A stretch of 64,000 bases of DNA. Source: an uncultured Bacteroidia bacterium. GTDB taxonomy: Bacteria; Bacteroidota; Bacteroidia; Bacteroidales; Prolixibacteraceae. Below are positions 29,639-37,686 of this stretch, piece by piece. The notes under the pieces are model-generated. The model saw only the letters and a program-made list of their open reading frames with translations. It ran no database searches and was not told where the DNA came from. The stretch is taken from contig CAIUAN010000005.1 of assembly GCA_903897145.1 (NCBI GenBank), forward strand, positions 62,001 to 126,000, written 5' to 3'. A program made the position numbers and the translations under genes. Numbering within the stretch: the first letter of the stretch is position 1; the number at the start of each line of letters is the position of its first letter.

Positions 29639-31369
29639 CTACTGAGCTTTGGGCAGTGCAATCTTTAATTTTTTGAAGACTTCCAGCCCTTGCGCATCCG
29701 CAGGATCAATCAATAAGATCTTACGGAAATATTCAACCGAAGAATTTTTTAAGGTGGCAGCCTTTTCCTTATCTGTCTTCACGTTTTTCTCACTATTTAA
29801 GTAGTAATAAGAAGCCAAGAACCGACAGCATTCAATAATAGATCGGCGATTCTTTACCACATCACCAGCTTCATAGATGGCAAGTGCTTTTTCATAAGAC
29901 TCCTTAGCCAAGGTCCCTTCAGCCTCAGGATCAAGGAATGAGTTCATCCTTCCTCTCCAAATAAAGCCACCTGCATATTTATCGTTTAAGGTGGTCACTA
30001 CAGCAAAAGAGCTATCTGCCTTCTGATAATAAGCACGTTTTAAAGCATTAACAGCTAAACTATCAGCAAATGGCACCTTACTTATCTTTTGAAGGTTCAT
30101 TAAAGAGTCGTATTGCGAATGATAGACTTCAGCCTGGAAATAATATTCTTTCCCGATTAAGAATGTAGTCGCTAACTTATCTGCGCCATTAGCCATCATT
30201 TTTAGATAAATCCGTACGGCATGATTGTGCATTTTATTAGCGATATACAATTTTGACAACTCATCATAAAGCTCTGTTTTTGTAGAGTCTAAGGCCAAAG
30301 CTTTATTAAAACTTGAAATCGCCATGGTATCTTTTCCAACTTTCTGCAACAATCGACCATAATAAACATAGTCAGAAGGGATATTCTTCTCAGGATCGTG
30401 AATCTTAAAGAATTTATCAAGGTAAGAAACTCCTTCGGCATATTTCTGAGTCTCGTAGGCAATATAGCCTCTAACACGCAATAAAACAGACTCGTTTTTA
30501 CTGAGCTTCATAACCTCTTCCAATAACTTAACTGATTCGTCGTAGTTCTTATTAAAGAATAGGATAATAGCAAGCCTCTCCTTATCCTCAGCTGAAACTT
30601 CTGCCCGACTGATGTAGATACGGTAATTTTTTTCAGCCTCTGGATATTTGCCAATCAAATAATATAAATCGCCTAGATTTTTATAGACTAAGATTTGGTC
30701 AGTATTCAGCTCGATACTTTTTGCTAAGGCATTAACCGCATCACGGTTAGCGCGAGCTAGTGTATGAATAACGCCAAGTTTACGATAAGCTAAGGCATAA
30801 GCAGGATCAAAATAGATCGCTCGGTCATAGGCGTTTGATGCTGGACCATACCGATGGCGAATTAGCTCATAATCACCAGCAACAATATGGAAAGGTGCAT
30901 ATTTAGAGTTAAGCTCAATACCTTGGGTAAGAAAGCGATTCCCTGTCGCAGTATCTTTCTTAGCATGATCGAAACAACCTTTTGCAATTGTGCAGTATAC
31001 TTCTGGATTCTTTTTATCCATTTTTCGGGCTTTCTCGAAATACTCGAGTTCAGCTGTCTTATCGCCATTCCAGAGTGCTATTTTGCCAAGACCAATCAAA
31101 GGGAATGGGGACTTAGGGTCTGAAGCAAGCGCATTTTGATAAGCTATTTTTGCACTATCAGGCTGTTGCAAATATAAATAAGTGTCACCTAAGGAGCAGT
31201 TGGCACGCACATCGCCAGGGGTTGACTTAATTCGGCTCAGAAAAAAGCTACGCGCTTGATGAAACTGAGAATCATCAAGAAAATATTGTCCTTGATTGGT
31301 ATTTGGCTGCGCCTGAATGTTACTTATTGCAAGTACCGTACCTAAAATTAAAAGTGTTAATCGTTTCAT
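29639..31369 (-). CDS. Periplasmic TPR-repeat protein
   Basis: This 576-aa secreted protein has a Sec signal (MKRLTLLILGTVLAISNIQA) followed by tandem tetratricopeptide repeats over about residues 25-400. Examples are AYRKLGVIHTLARANRDAVN and VYKNLGDLYYLIGKYPEAEK. The C-terminal part is helical and less regular. The frame opens earlier, at 31450, but the 27 extra residues lack sense and precede the signal peptide, so I use the ATG at 31369. It is the last gene of the Exb/TonB/PstS-like cluster, 40 nt after the lipoprotein gene. A TAGCTTTG box (31402-31409) just upstream may add an internal promoter. It probably works as a scaffold. Confidence 0.85.
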   Translation of the reverse strand: MKRLTLLILGTVLAISNIQAQPNTNQGQYFLDDSQFHQARSFFLSRIKSTPGDVRANCSLGDTYLYLQQPDSAKIAYQNALASDPKSPFPLIGLGKIALWNGDKTAELEYFEKARKMDKKNPEVYCTIAKGCFDHAKKDTATGNRFLTQGIELNSKYAPFHIVAGDYELIRHRYGPASNAYDRAIYFDPAYALAYRKLGVIHTLARANRDAVNALAKSIELNTDQILVYKNLGDLYYLIGKYPEAEKNYRIYISRAEVSAEDKERLAIILFFNKNYDESVKLLEEVMKLSKNESVLLRVRGYIAYETQKYAEGVSYLDKFFKIHDPEKNIPSDYVYYGRLLQKVGKDTMAISSFNKALALDSTKTELYDELSKLYIANKMHNHAVRIYLKMMANGADKLATTFLIGKEYYFQAEVYHSQYDSLMNLQKISKVPFADSLAVNALKRAYYQKADSSFAVVTTLNDKYAGGFIWRGRMNSFLDPEAEGTLAKESYEKALAIYEAGDVVKNRRSIIECCRFLASYYYLNSEKNVKTDKEKAATLKNSSVEYFRKILLIDPADAQGLEVFKKLKIALPKAQ

Positions 31370-31401
31370 TGTTCGTATTGGATATAAATTATAAGCTTTG
31401 C

Positions 31402-31409
31402 CAAAGCTA
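31402..31409 (-). promoter_or_regulatory. Possible internal -7 box for the TPR gene
   Basis: On the minus strand it reads TAGCTTTG, matching TAnnTTTG. It forms half of a short palindrome AGCTTTG-C-CAAAGCT (31394-31408). The -33 TTG is 23 nt away, longer than ideal. Confidence 0.35.
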
Positions 31410-32351
31410 CTAAAAATCTTTTCTTGTTTTAACAACTCGAGTTGGCGCAATTGCGGGAAGGATGCCCGACTTCAAAATAATACGTTGACCCTTATCACTA
31501 GCGAGGAAAGCAGAGAATCCTGTAGCCAATCCATTTCGGGGTTCCGCATTGATAATATAAATGTCGCGTGTAAGCGGATAGATATGCTCAGCCATATACG
31601 CCTGATAAGGTTTATAACTATTCTCAACATTAGGTCTAGAGTTATCGCTTACCGAGCACACTTTAATTTTTTTGTGAAATGACAGATGTGTTGAATCGTT
31701 GTCATTACTAATCCAACTTGCCCCAATAAATCCCAAAACGCCAGGATGAGTGCTCGTATATTCGATCACATCTTTGTTATAGTCAAGGGCAAAGACATTC
31801 GTCTTAACCAATTTCCCTCCACAAATAGAATCCACTAAATAATTAATAATGCTTGACTTTTGGTTATCAAATACGGCACTTATCTTCCCTGAATTCGAGG
31901 TTGGATTAATCTGATTCCAAGAGGTTATTTTACCCGTTAGTAGTTCTTTAATCTGATTAATAGTTACCAAGGTATCTGAACTTTGTTTTGAGACAATTAA
32001 AGCAATGGCATCGGTGGCTACTTTAGTCTGACGGGGATAAATCTTTTTTTGATGAAACAGGGCAACCTCCTCTTTACTTAAAGGACGCGAAGCTATGATT
32101 AGCTGAACATCACCATTCATCAATTGCGCAAAGGCATCTATTTCTGGAACATAGGTCGATTTAAATTCCGTGTAGCCATAAATGGCTTTGAACACATCTA
32201 GTTCCGCTTCTATGATTGGTTTGAAAGTCTCGTCAGTCGCAATGGTAGCATGACCAGTTGTTGGAGTATTCGTGTAAGGATTACCACGAAAGAAGCCACA
32301 GTTCGAAAAGACAAAAGCTAAGAAAAGGAATAGACTAATTCGCTTCATCAT
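31410..32351 (-). CDS. PstS-like substrate-binding lipoprotein
   Basis: This ~313-aa lipoprotein (lipobox ending FSNC, Cys18 from the chosen start) resembles the phosphate-binding PBP-like domain of PstS. It has IIASRPLSKEEVALFHQKKI, VATDAIALIVSK, IKELLTGKITSWNQI and, late, PRNGLATGFSAFLASDKGQR. No phosphate ABC permease or ATPase lies near. The ligand could be phosphate or something else; the usual PstS ligand residues were not checked. I start at MMKRISLF (32351) and not at 32414, because the signal peptide begins there. The start overlaps the end of the small membrane-protein gene by 17 nt. It follows tonB1 in one transcription unit. Confidence 0.82.
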   Translation of the reverse strand: MMKRISLFLFLAFVFSNCGFFRGNPYTNTPTTGHATIATDETFKPIIEAELDVFKAIYGYTEFKSTYVPEIDAFAQLMNGDVQLIIASRPLSKEEVALFHQKKIYPRQTKVATDAIALIVSKQSSDTLVTINQIKELLTGKITSWNQINPTSNSGKISAVFDNQKSSIINYLVDSICGGKLVKTNVFALDYNKDVIEYTSTHPGVLGFIGASWISNDNDSTHLSFHKKIKVCSVSDNSRPNVENSYKPYQAYMAEHIYPLTRDIYIINAEPRNGLATGFSAFLASDKGQRIILKSGILPAIAPTRVVKTRKDF

Positions 32352-32544
32352 ATTTAGTTTTAGCCAGCAAAGTATATATCCTAAAACTACCATACAATAC
32401 AAGTAATAGTCCAAGACAGACTCGTGTAAAACTATTCACTGGGAGCAGTATACTGTTATAAAACAAGATAACTACTCCCAGTGAAAGATAGACAATAGAC
32501 ATCAATGACTTAAAGGCAAGAAAAACTGGCTTTTTTAGTCTCAT
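32335..32544 (-). CDS. Small membrane protein in the TonB cluster
   Basis: A 69-aa protein, not recognised by family. It has two hydrophobic segments (about 14-32 and 40-57) separated by a short polar loop, and a basic N-terminus (MRLKKPVFLAFKSLM). It starts 8 nt after the tonB1 stop and its end overlaps the PstS-like gene by 17 nt. This tight packing argues that it is real and belongs to the cluster. Confidence 0.72.
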   Translation of the reverse strand: MRLKKPVFLAFKSLMSIVYLSLGVVILFYNSILLPVNSFTRVCLGLLLVLYGSFRIYTLLAKTKYDEAN

Positions 32545-32552
32545 CAGATGTC

Positions 32553-33344
32553 CTATTGCAGCACATATTTAATTGGAACGGTGTAACTTACCAATACCGC
32601 TTTTCCACCTTGTCTTCCAGGAGTCCAAGCTGGCATCTTAGCTAACACGCGGATTGCTTCTTCATCACAACCGCCACCGATACCACGAACCACTTTAATA
32701 CGTGTTATTTTACCTTCTTTATCTACAACGAAGTTTACGATTACCGTCCCTTGAATACCATTTTCAGCAGCCATGGATGGATAACGCAAGTTCGAATGGA
32801 TAAACTTCATCATCTCTTTTTCTCCACCAGGAAACTGAGGCATCTGCTCAACGATCACAAAAGGTTGATCTGGCTCTTCTGTGATTTTTTGCGTCGCAAT
32901 AGGAGCGGCCACATCATCAGTACCTTTATCGAACGCCACATTACTAACAGCTGCTTTAGTCTCGATTACTTCCTTTTGAAGTTTAATTTCTTCCTCAGGC
33001 ACTAGTTCATCAGGTTTAATGACAGGAGGAGTAAATTTAATGGTATTCCTTAGCGGTGGTGGCGGAGGTGGAATCTCTTTCAGGATATTCTCCTTTGGTT
33101 TTTCCAACTCAATTTTTGAGAGTGTACGAACTGTAACATCCTTATCCGCACTTTTCGGAAAGATCTGTTTTAGTAGAATAGGTGCTGAGACAATAAGAAT
33201 AAAAAGAAGGGCCGCGGTAAGTAGGGCACGAAAATGTCTCTGAGTAGAGTTTTTTCTAAGCTCATATGCACCGTACGCCTGGTTCTTCGATTCAAAAACT
33301 AAATCGCACCATTCGTTCGAAAAAATATCATTATTTGCTGCCAT
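32553..33344 (-). CDS. tonB: TonB energy transducer, copy 1
   Basis: TonB links the ExbB/ExbD motor to outer-membrane receptors. The 263-aa protein has one TM at about 39-60, a proline-rich run EIPPPPPPLRNTIKF, a linker, and a C-terminal TonB domain with FPGGEKEMMKFIHSNLRYPS, TVIVNFVVDKEGKI and PAWTPGRQGGKAV. The start MAANNDIFSNEW and its immediate upstream sequence are nearly identical to those of the second copy at 36089-36898. It follows exbD by 130 nt. Confidence 0.94.
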   Translation of the reverse strand: MAANNDIFSNEWCDLVFESKNQAYGAYELRKNSTQRHFRALLTAALLFILIVSAPILLKQIFPKSADKDVTVRTLSKIELEKPKENILKEIPPPPPPLRNTIKFTPPVIKPDELVPEEEIKLQKEVIETKAAVSNVAFDKGTDDVAAPIATQKITEEPDQPFVIVEQMPQFPGGEKEMMKFIHSNLRYPSMAAENGIQGTVIVNFVVDKEGKITRIKVVRGIGGGCDEEAIRVLAKMPAWTPGRQGGKAVLVSYTVPIKYVLQ

Positions 33345-33474
33345 GTAGGATACAATTTTTATCCGTAAATAAATTTAAAACCAAGATTAAGAAGCTATGG
33401 TTACTACTCAAACAAGTAGAATAAACAAAACTAGCTGTCAATCCATTAAAAAGACTCAGGAGAAGTTTGGAAGA

Positions 33475-34089
33475 TTATAATTTCTTCGCTAATAATTCTA
33501 AGTCAAACGGTGTAATATCAACAATTGCATAACGACCAATATTGCAGATTGCCATCTCATCCAATGCATCGATCAAATTCTTATAAGAACTATCAATAGT
33601 TCCTTTGATCAGCACAATCGGGGCTTTTTTATCAGCAATAATCTCGTCTCTCTTCTTTTCAAAATCTTTAGGCGAAAGCTTTTCTGCATCTTTAAGAGCT
33701 TTAAGCTGACGAACTTGAACCATGATATCGTAATTCTTTTTGATCAAAAACTGACGCATTCCTTTCGGAGAGAAATCGGTTTGATTCAAAACAGGATCGA
33801 TGTTGTTTTCACGCGTTCCTTCGTAATAAAAGACTTTGTTTTCTTTCCCCAGTAATATGGTGACCGCCCGAGAAGCTTTGATCTTTGTCTGATCTTCTTC
33901 TGTAACCTTCTCTTTTGAAGGCATTGCAATCTCCATAGTCTGAGGCTTGTTCAATGTTGTTGCCAACATAAAAAACGTAATCAACAAGAAACCTAAATCT
34001 ACCATCGGCGTAAAATCGACGCGAGTAGACATCTTTTTGGTCTTGCCTTTTTTCTTTCCTTGATTATTATCTTGAGCTACTTCAGACAT
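33475..34089 (-). CDS. exbD: ExbD/TolR biopolymer transport protein, copy 2
   Basis: This 204-aa ExbD-family protein has a lysine-rich N-terminus (NNQGKKKGKTKKMSTRVDFT). It has one TM at about 30-47 (PMVDLGFLLITFFMLATTLN), including the conserved Asp. The periplasmic domain holds an insertion not found in the short E. coli protein. It acts with ExbB to convert the ion gradient into TonB movement. It lies 17 nt after the other exbD. Confidence 0.93.
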   Translation of the reverse strand: MSEVAQDNNQGKKKGKTKKMSTRVDFTPMVDLGFLLITFFMLATTLNKPQTMEIAMPSKEKVTEEDQTKIKASRAVTILLGKENKVFYYEGTRENNIDPVLNQTDFSPKGMRQFLIKKNYDIMVQVRQLKALKDAEKLSPKDFEKKRDEIIADKKAPIVLIKGTIDSSYKNLIDALDEMAICNIGRYAIVDITPFDLELLAKKL

Positions 34090-34106
34090 GAATTTAAGAT
34101 TTACAG

Positions 34107-34715
34107 TTATTCGTAATCAGGCGCATTTTTAAGACTCGTAAGAAGGTTATACCTATTCTCATTGATATCTTGAAGGGTACCCATTAACTTTTTAATCACT
34201 GGATAAGTTGTAGCTTGGTCAGCTTTGATTGCGATTCGATACTCAGCATTAACTGTCTTGGCAACACTAACCCATGATTTAAACTGATTGTCTAAAGAAT
34301 CACAAGGTATGCCAAGGGCATTTTGAGGTAAATCACGCTCTTCGGTTTTCAGAGCCAGATACGTTTTCATCATCGTAATCGGAACTCCAAATTTATTGAT
34401 CAGACTAAACTCTTTTAATTCGGCAGCAGTAAAAGTTACATTATAGGCAGCTCCCATTTTAGTAAGCATTTGGACTCTATTATCTTGTCCATCAGCTCCC
34501 AAGAAGACTTTACCCTTCGCATCTACAAGGATAGAGATAACATTCCGATCTGGAAGTTTGATCTCTGATATAGAGGCTGGTGTGCTCACCTTAACTGGCT
34601 CTTTCTGAGTGAAGTTAGAGGTAAGCATAAAGAAGGTCAGCAATAAGAACGCAACATCACACATTGCGGTCATATCAATAGCCGTGCTCTTCCTTTTGAT
34701 TTTTACTTTTGGCAT
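34107..34715 (-). CDS. exbD: ExbD/TolR biopolymer transport protein, copy 1
   Basis: This 202-aa ExbD-family protein starts MPKVKIKRKSTAIDMTAMCD and has the TM VAFLLLTFFMLTSNF with the proton-carrying Asp just before it. The periplasmic domain (about 40-200) is larger than that of enteric ExbD. The tail contains YRIAIKADQATTYPVIKKLM, typical of the family. It follows exbB by 25 nt. The two ExbD copies are clearly divergent. Confidence 0.93.
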   Translation of the reverse strand: MPKVKIKRKSTAIDMTAMCDVAFLLLTFFMLTSNFTQKEPVKVSTPASISEIKLPDRNVISILVDAKGKVFLGADGQDNRVQMLTKMGAAYNVTFTAAELKEFSLINKFGVPITMMKTYLALKTEERDLPQNALGIPCDSLDNQFKSWVSVAKTVNAEYRIAIKADQATTYPVIKKLMGTLQDINENRYNLLTSLKNAPDYE

Positions 34716-34740
34716 AATTATAAATTATAATACAATTCGC

Positions 34741-35544
34741 TTAGTGCTTAGAGGCAAATGTTTGAACGATGCTATAACCAGCCTCATCAATTGAGTAGGT
34801 TAATTTGTCAATTTTAGTGGTGAAATAGTTGTACATCACAACGGCAAGAGCACCCGTACCAATACCAAATGCAGTATTGATAAGCGCTTCAGAAATACCT
34901 GTTGATAAGGCAACTGAGTCAGGAGCACCTGCATTCGCCATAGCAGCAAATGAACGAATCATACCAAGAACGGTTCCCAAAAGACCCATCATAGTAGCTA
35001 CAGAAGAAATAGTCGCTAGAATTGGAAGATTCTGCTCTAAGCTAGGAAGTTCAAGTGAAGTTGCTTCTTCGATATTTTTCGTAATATCCAATAATTTCTG
35101 CTCCTTAGTCATCGAATTATCTTTCTCTAACTGCTGATATTTTAATAAGGCAGCTTTAGATACACTCGCGATTGAACCTTCGAAACGATCACATTCTGCA
35201 ACAGCACCGCTGATGTCATTTTTTGCAAGCGAGCCTTTGATTTTTTCAACAAAATCTACAGCAGAACCTTTACCACCTGCTTTATTGATTGTTAAGAAAC
35301 GCTCTATTGAAAAAGCGATCACAGTCAATAACAAAGTCATAATGACTGGAACAATCATTCCACCTTTATAGATTACACCTAAAAAATTACCTGGGATAGG
35401 AGCGTTAGCACTATTATTCCCTTGGAAATTGCCAGAGGCACCCATTATCAAGTTAAACACAAGTATCGCAACGACAAGCGAAACGGGAATAACAGACATC
35501 GAAAATACCTTTTGAAATTTTAAAAATCCATTTTGTGATTTCAT
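34741..35544 (-). CDS. exbB: ExbB/TolQ/MotA family proton channel protein
   Basis: This 267-aa inner-membrane protein has an N-terminal hydrophobic segment (about 15-35) and TMs at about 57-78, 160-185 and 208-230. The signature is ATISSVATMMGLLGTVLGMI, continuing in ALSTGISEALINTAFGIGTG. It forms the ion channel of the Exb/TonB motor. It is the first gene of the main cluster; tonB2 lies 544 nt upstream on the same strand. Confidence 0.95.
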   Translation of the reverse strand: MKSQNGFLKFQKVFSMSVIPVSLVVAILVFNLIMGASGNFQGNNSANAPIPGNFLGVIYKGGMIVPVIMTLLLTVIAFSIERFLTINKAGGKGSAVDFVEKIKGSLAKNDISGAVAECDRFEGSIASVSKAALLKYQQLEKDNSMTKEQKLLDITKNIEEATSLELPSLEQNLPILATISSVATMMGLLGTVLGMIRSFAAMANAGAPDSVALSTGISEALINTAFGIGTGALAVVMYNYFTTKIDKLTYSIDEAGYSIVQTFASKH

Positions 35545-36088
35545 ACTCTAATGATTACTAATTGTTTAAATAATAGTTTAAATGATAGTTTAAGAACTGC
35601 TTAGAAAATATACAACATTAATAAAAAAAACGATAATAAAGCACCTTGTCTGGATTAAAAATTCAGAAAGATCGCTGAATTAAGGTCATGCCAAAAAATT
35701 GACTTTGATGTAAAACACTTGACAATCTAGTTCTACAAACTTATTTTAATGCGACAGAATTATAATTCATCTTCCATAAAATAAGAACGATTACTCGAAA
35801 ATTTTCAGTTTGAAAACGATCTAGTTTTTTAAATCGTTGACAAAATTAATAATCCAATTCAATTGGCATCAGAAGGGCCTTGCAAAAATGAAATAATGTT
35901 AAAATATTAACATATTTTAACAAATTGAAAGTAATCGAACACCCCTCCTTGAGATACAATGATCTATGAGCCAATAACTTTACCTAAAAGTCTAAATTCT
36001 TTGAATTTGATCAGTCTACTCTGCTTAGGTAAGATCTTCAGAAAGAATTAAATTAAAAGTATGTAATTCCCAAAAATTAAGAAGCTGA
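35545..36088. other. Long AT-rich spacer between tonB2 and exbB
   Basis: A 544-nt region with no credible ORF. It contains an AT-rich hairpin AATTCAG / CTGAATT (35660-35681) that on the minus strand is followed by TTTTAAT, and a perfect inverted repeat at 35897-35922. A possible -7 box for exbB lies at 35736-35743 (TAAGTTTG on minus) with no clear -33. Confidence 0.6.
35897..35922. repeat. Perfect AT-rich inverted repeat
   Basis: Arms TGTTAAAATA (35897-35906) and TATTTTAACA (35913-35922) around a six-base spacer TTAACA. It lies in the tonB2-exbB spacer and could be an operator or a weak hairpin. Confidence 0.6.
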
Positions 36089-36898
36089 TTACTCTTGCAA
36101 GACAAACCGAAAAGGGAGCGAATAAGCAACAAGAACAGGAATTCCAGCCTGTCTTCCTGGACTCCAAGTAGGCATTTTTTCAAGAATACGCACAGCTTCT
36201 TCGTCGCATCCACCCCCAATGCCCCGAATTATTCTAATCTGGGTGATCTTCCCATCTTTACCAACAACAAAATTAACAGTCACGGTCCCTTTTATGCCAT
36301 TTTCAATTGCAGTGATAGGATATCTCAGGTTTCTTTTAATGAAGTTGATCATCTCTTTCTCTCCGCCAGGGAATTGAGGCATTTGTTCCACAAAAACAAA
36401 GGGTTTCTCAGGATCTTCAGCCACATCTTTTTTTAAACTAGTTGCAATTGGTGCTGCAATGTCGTCGGTACCCTTGTCATAGGTGACATTACTAATCGCA
36501 GCTTTTGCATCAACTGCCTCTTTTTGAGAAATAGGCTGTTCTTCCTCGGCTACCAATTGATCCGGTTTGATAACGGGAGGAGTAAACTTGATTGTATTTC
36601 GCAAAGGTGGAGGAGGCGGAACCTCTCTAAGTATAGAGGGCTCTTTAGGCTTCTCCAATTTAATGGATGATATGACCCGCACAGACACATTTTTTTCTGT
36701 ATTACGAGGAGTCATTTGATGAATTAAAGAAGGCAAGGAGACGACAAAAACAAACAATACGATGGCCATGAATAAACCCCAGAAATGCCTTGACTGAGAA
36801 TTTTTGCGAAGCTCATACGCGCCATAAACATGGTTTTGCGAAGGCTGAAAAACTAATTCGTACCACTCTTTCGAGAATATATCATTATTTGCTGCCAT
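36089..36898 (-). CDS. tonB: TonB energy transducer, copy 2
   Basis: This 269-aa TonB paralogue of the protein at 32553-33344 has the same order of elements. The N-terminus is MAANNDIFSKEWYELVF, with a TM at about 41-62, a proline run EVPPPPPLRNTIKF, PPVIKPDQLVAEEEQ, FPGGEKEMINFIKRNLRYPI, and the end PTWSPGRQAGIPVLV. It is slightly longer, with an extra segment LKKDVAEDPE in the linker. The start-codon context TTATTTGCTGCCATGTAGGA (plus strand) is shared with tonB1, so the duplication includes the translation start. It lies upstream of exbB on the same strand. Confidence 0.94.
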   Translation of the reverse strand: MAANNDIFSKEWYELVFQPSQNHVYGAYELRKNSQSRHFWGLFMAIVLFVFVVSLPSLIHQMTPRNTEKNVSVRVISSIKLEKPKEPSILREVPPPPPLRNTIKFTPPVIKPDQLVAEEEQPISQKEAVDAKAAISNVTYDKGTDDIAAPIATSLKKDVAEDPEKPFVFVEQMPQFPGGEKEMINFIKRNLRYPITAIENGIKGTVTVNFVVGKDGKITQIRIIRGIGGGCDEEAVRILEKMPTWSPGRQAGIPVLVAYSLPFRFVLQE

Positions 36899-37203
36899 GT
36901 AGGAGATAAATTTAAAATTTAATTCTCTAACAATCTCATAATAAAACTGATAATGAAAATATCAGCACATAGAAAAATAGGAAGATCAAAAAACTGAAAT
37001 ATCGTGACAGAACAGAATCGGCAGGAAAATTACTTCTTTAAATATACGAAATAAATTTCAAAATAGTACGGAATCATGATTAAATTCATCCTTTAATTCG
37101 ACACTAAAATAGACTGAGAAAATAGAAATAAGACTTATAAGAAACAAAAAAGCCATCTACAAAAAGTTGCTGATGGCTAGCTAATAAATACGATACCAAA
37201 GAA
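36899..37203. other. Spacer between tonB2 and the retropepsin-like gene
   Basis: A 305-nt AT-rich region. It contains the terminator at 37145-37178 and presumably the tonB2 promoter, but no full TAnnTTTG box was found. I saw nothing else. Confidence 0.6.
37145..37178 (-). terminator. Rho-independent terminator of the retropepsin-like gene
   Basis: Stem AGCCATC (37151-37157) / GATGGCT (37172-37178) with a 14-nt loop. On the minus strand it is followed by TTTTTG. It begins 25 nt after the stop codon. Confidence 0.75.
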
Positions 37204-37623
37204 TTATTCAGAGCCTAACCAAATTTTATGTTCCTTAAAATCAAGTTTAGCAACGTTTGCTAGTAAGAAATCGGCACCCAACAATCCAATTATCTTCTTG
37301 TCGGTAAATTTTGAATATTCATGATTTATATGATGAAAATCAACCAATGCCACCCTTAAAACTCCCCATGAGACGCTACCTAACACCAAGTCAGAGATTG
37401 ATCCAGAACCGGTTTCGACCATCTCTTTTCCAAGCCCTGTTGCCAATACAGAATCACTATTTTCTTGAACATAAAGCATCGTCATTGCCTGATCAAAAAC
37501 ACTGCGAGAAGCACCAGTATCGATGATCCACCATCCATTCTCTAGTCCTTTAAATTCAGCCTCAATCAAGATATGATAAGCATTCTCTTCAAGCTCTACA
37601 ACCTCAAAACTTATCTCTTTCAT
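37204..37623 (-). CDS. Retropepsin-like (clan AA) aspartic protease domain protein
   Basis: This 139-aa cytosolic protein is a single retropepsin-like domain. The catalytic motif is WWIIDTGASRSVFD (D about 34), and a second family motif is KKIIGLLGADFLLANVAKLD (about 110-128). The single domain implies a homodimer if active. There is no signal peptide and no transmembrane segment. The substrate is unknown. It is separated from mdh upstream by 63 nt and a hairpin terminator, so it probably has its own control. Confidence 0.8.
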   Translation of the reverse strand: MKEISFEVVELEENAYHILIEAEFKGLENGWWIIDTGASRSVFDQAMTMLYVQENSDSVLATGLGKEMVETGSGSISDLVLGSVSWGVLRVALVDFHHINHEYSKFTDKKIIGLLGADFLLANVAKLDFKEHKIWLGSE

Positions 37624-37636
37624 ATTTTATGATCGC

Positions 37637-37664
37637 TAAAAAAAGGGGCTTAAAAACCCCTTTT
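37637..37664 (-). terminator. Rho-independent terminator of mdh
   Basis: AAAAGGGG / CCCCTTTT stem (37641-37648, 37657-37664) with an eight-base loop. On the minus strand a run of T follows. It starts about 22 nt after the mdh stop. Confidence 0.82.
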
Positions 37665-37686
37665 AATAAACATATAAGAAACCTCT

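Noticed and set aside
31370-31450. 27-residue extension of the TPR protein
   Set aside because: It would bury the signal peptide and overlaps the PstS-like gene; the ATG at 31369 fits a Sec signal.
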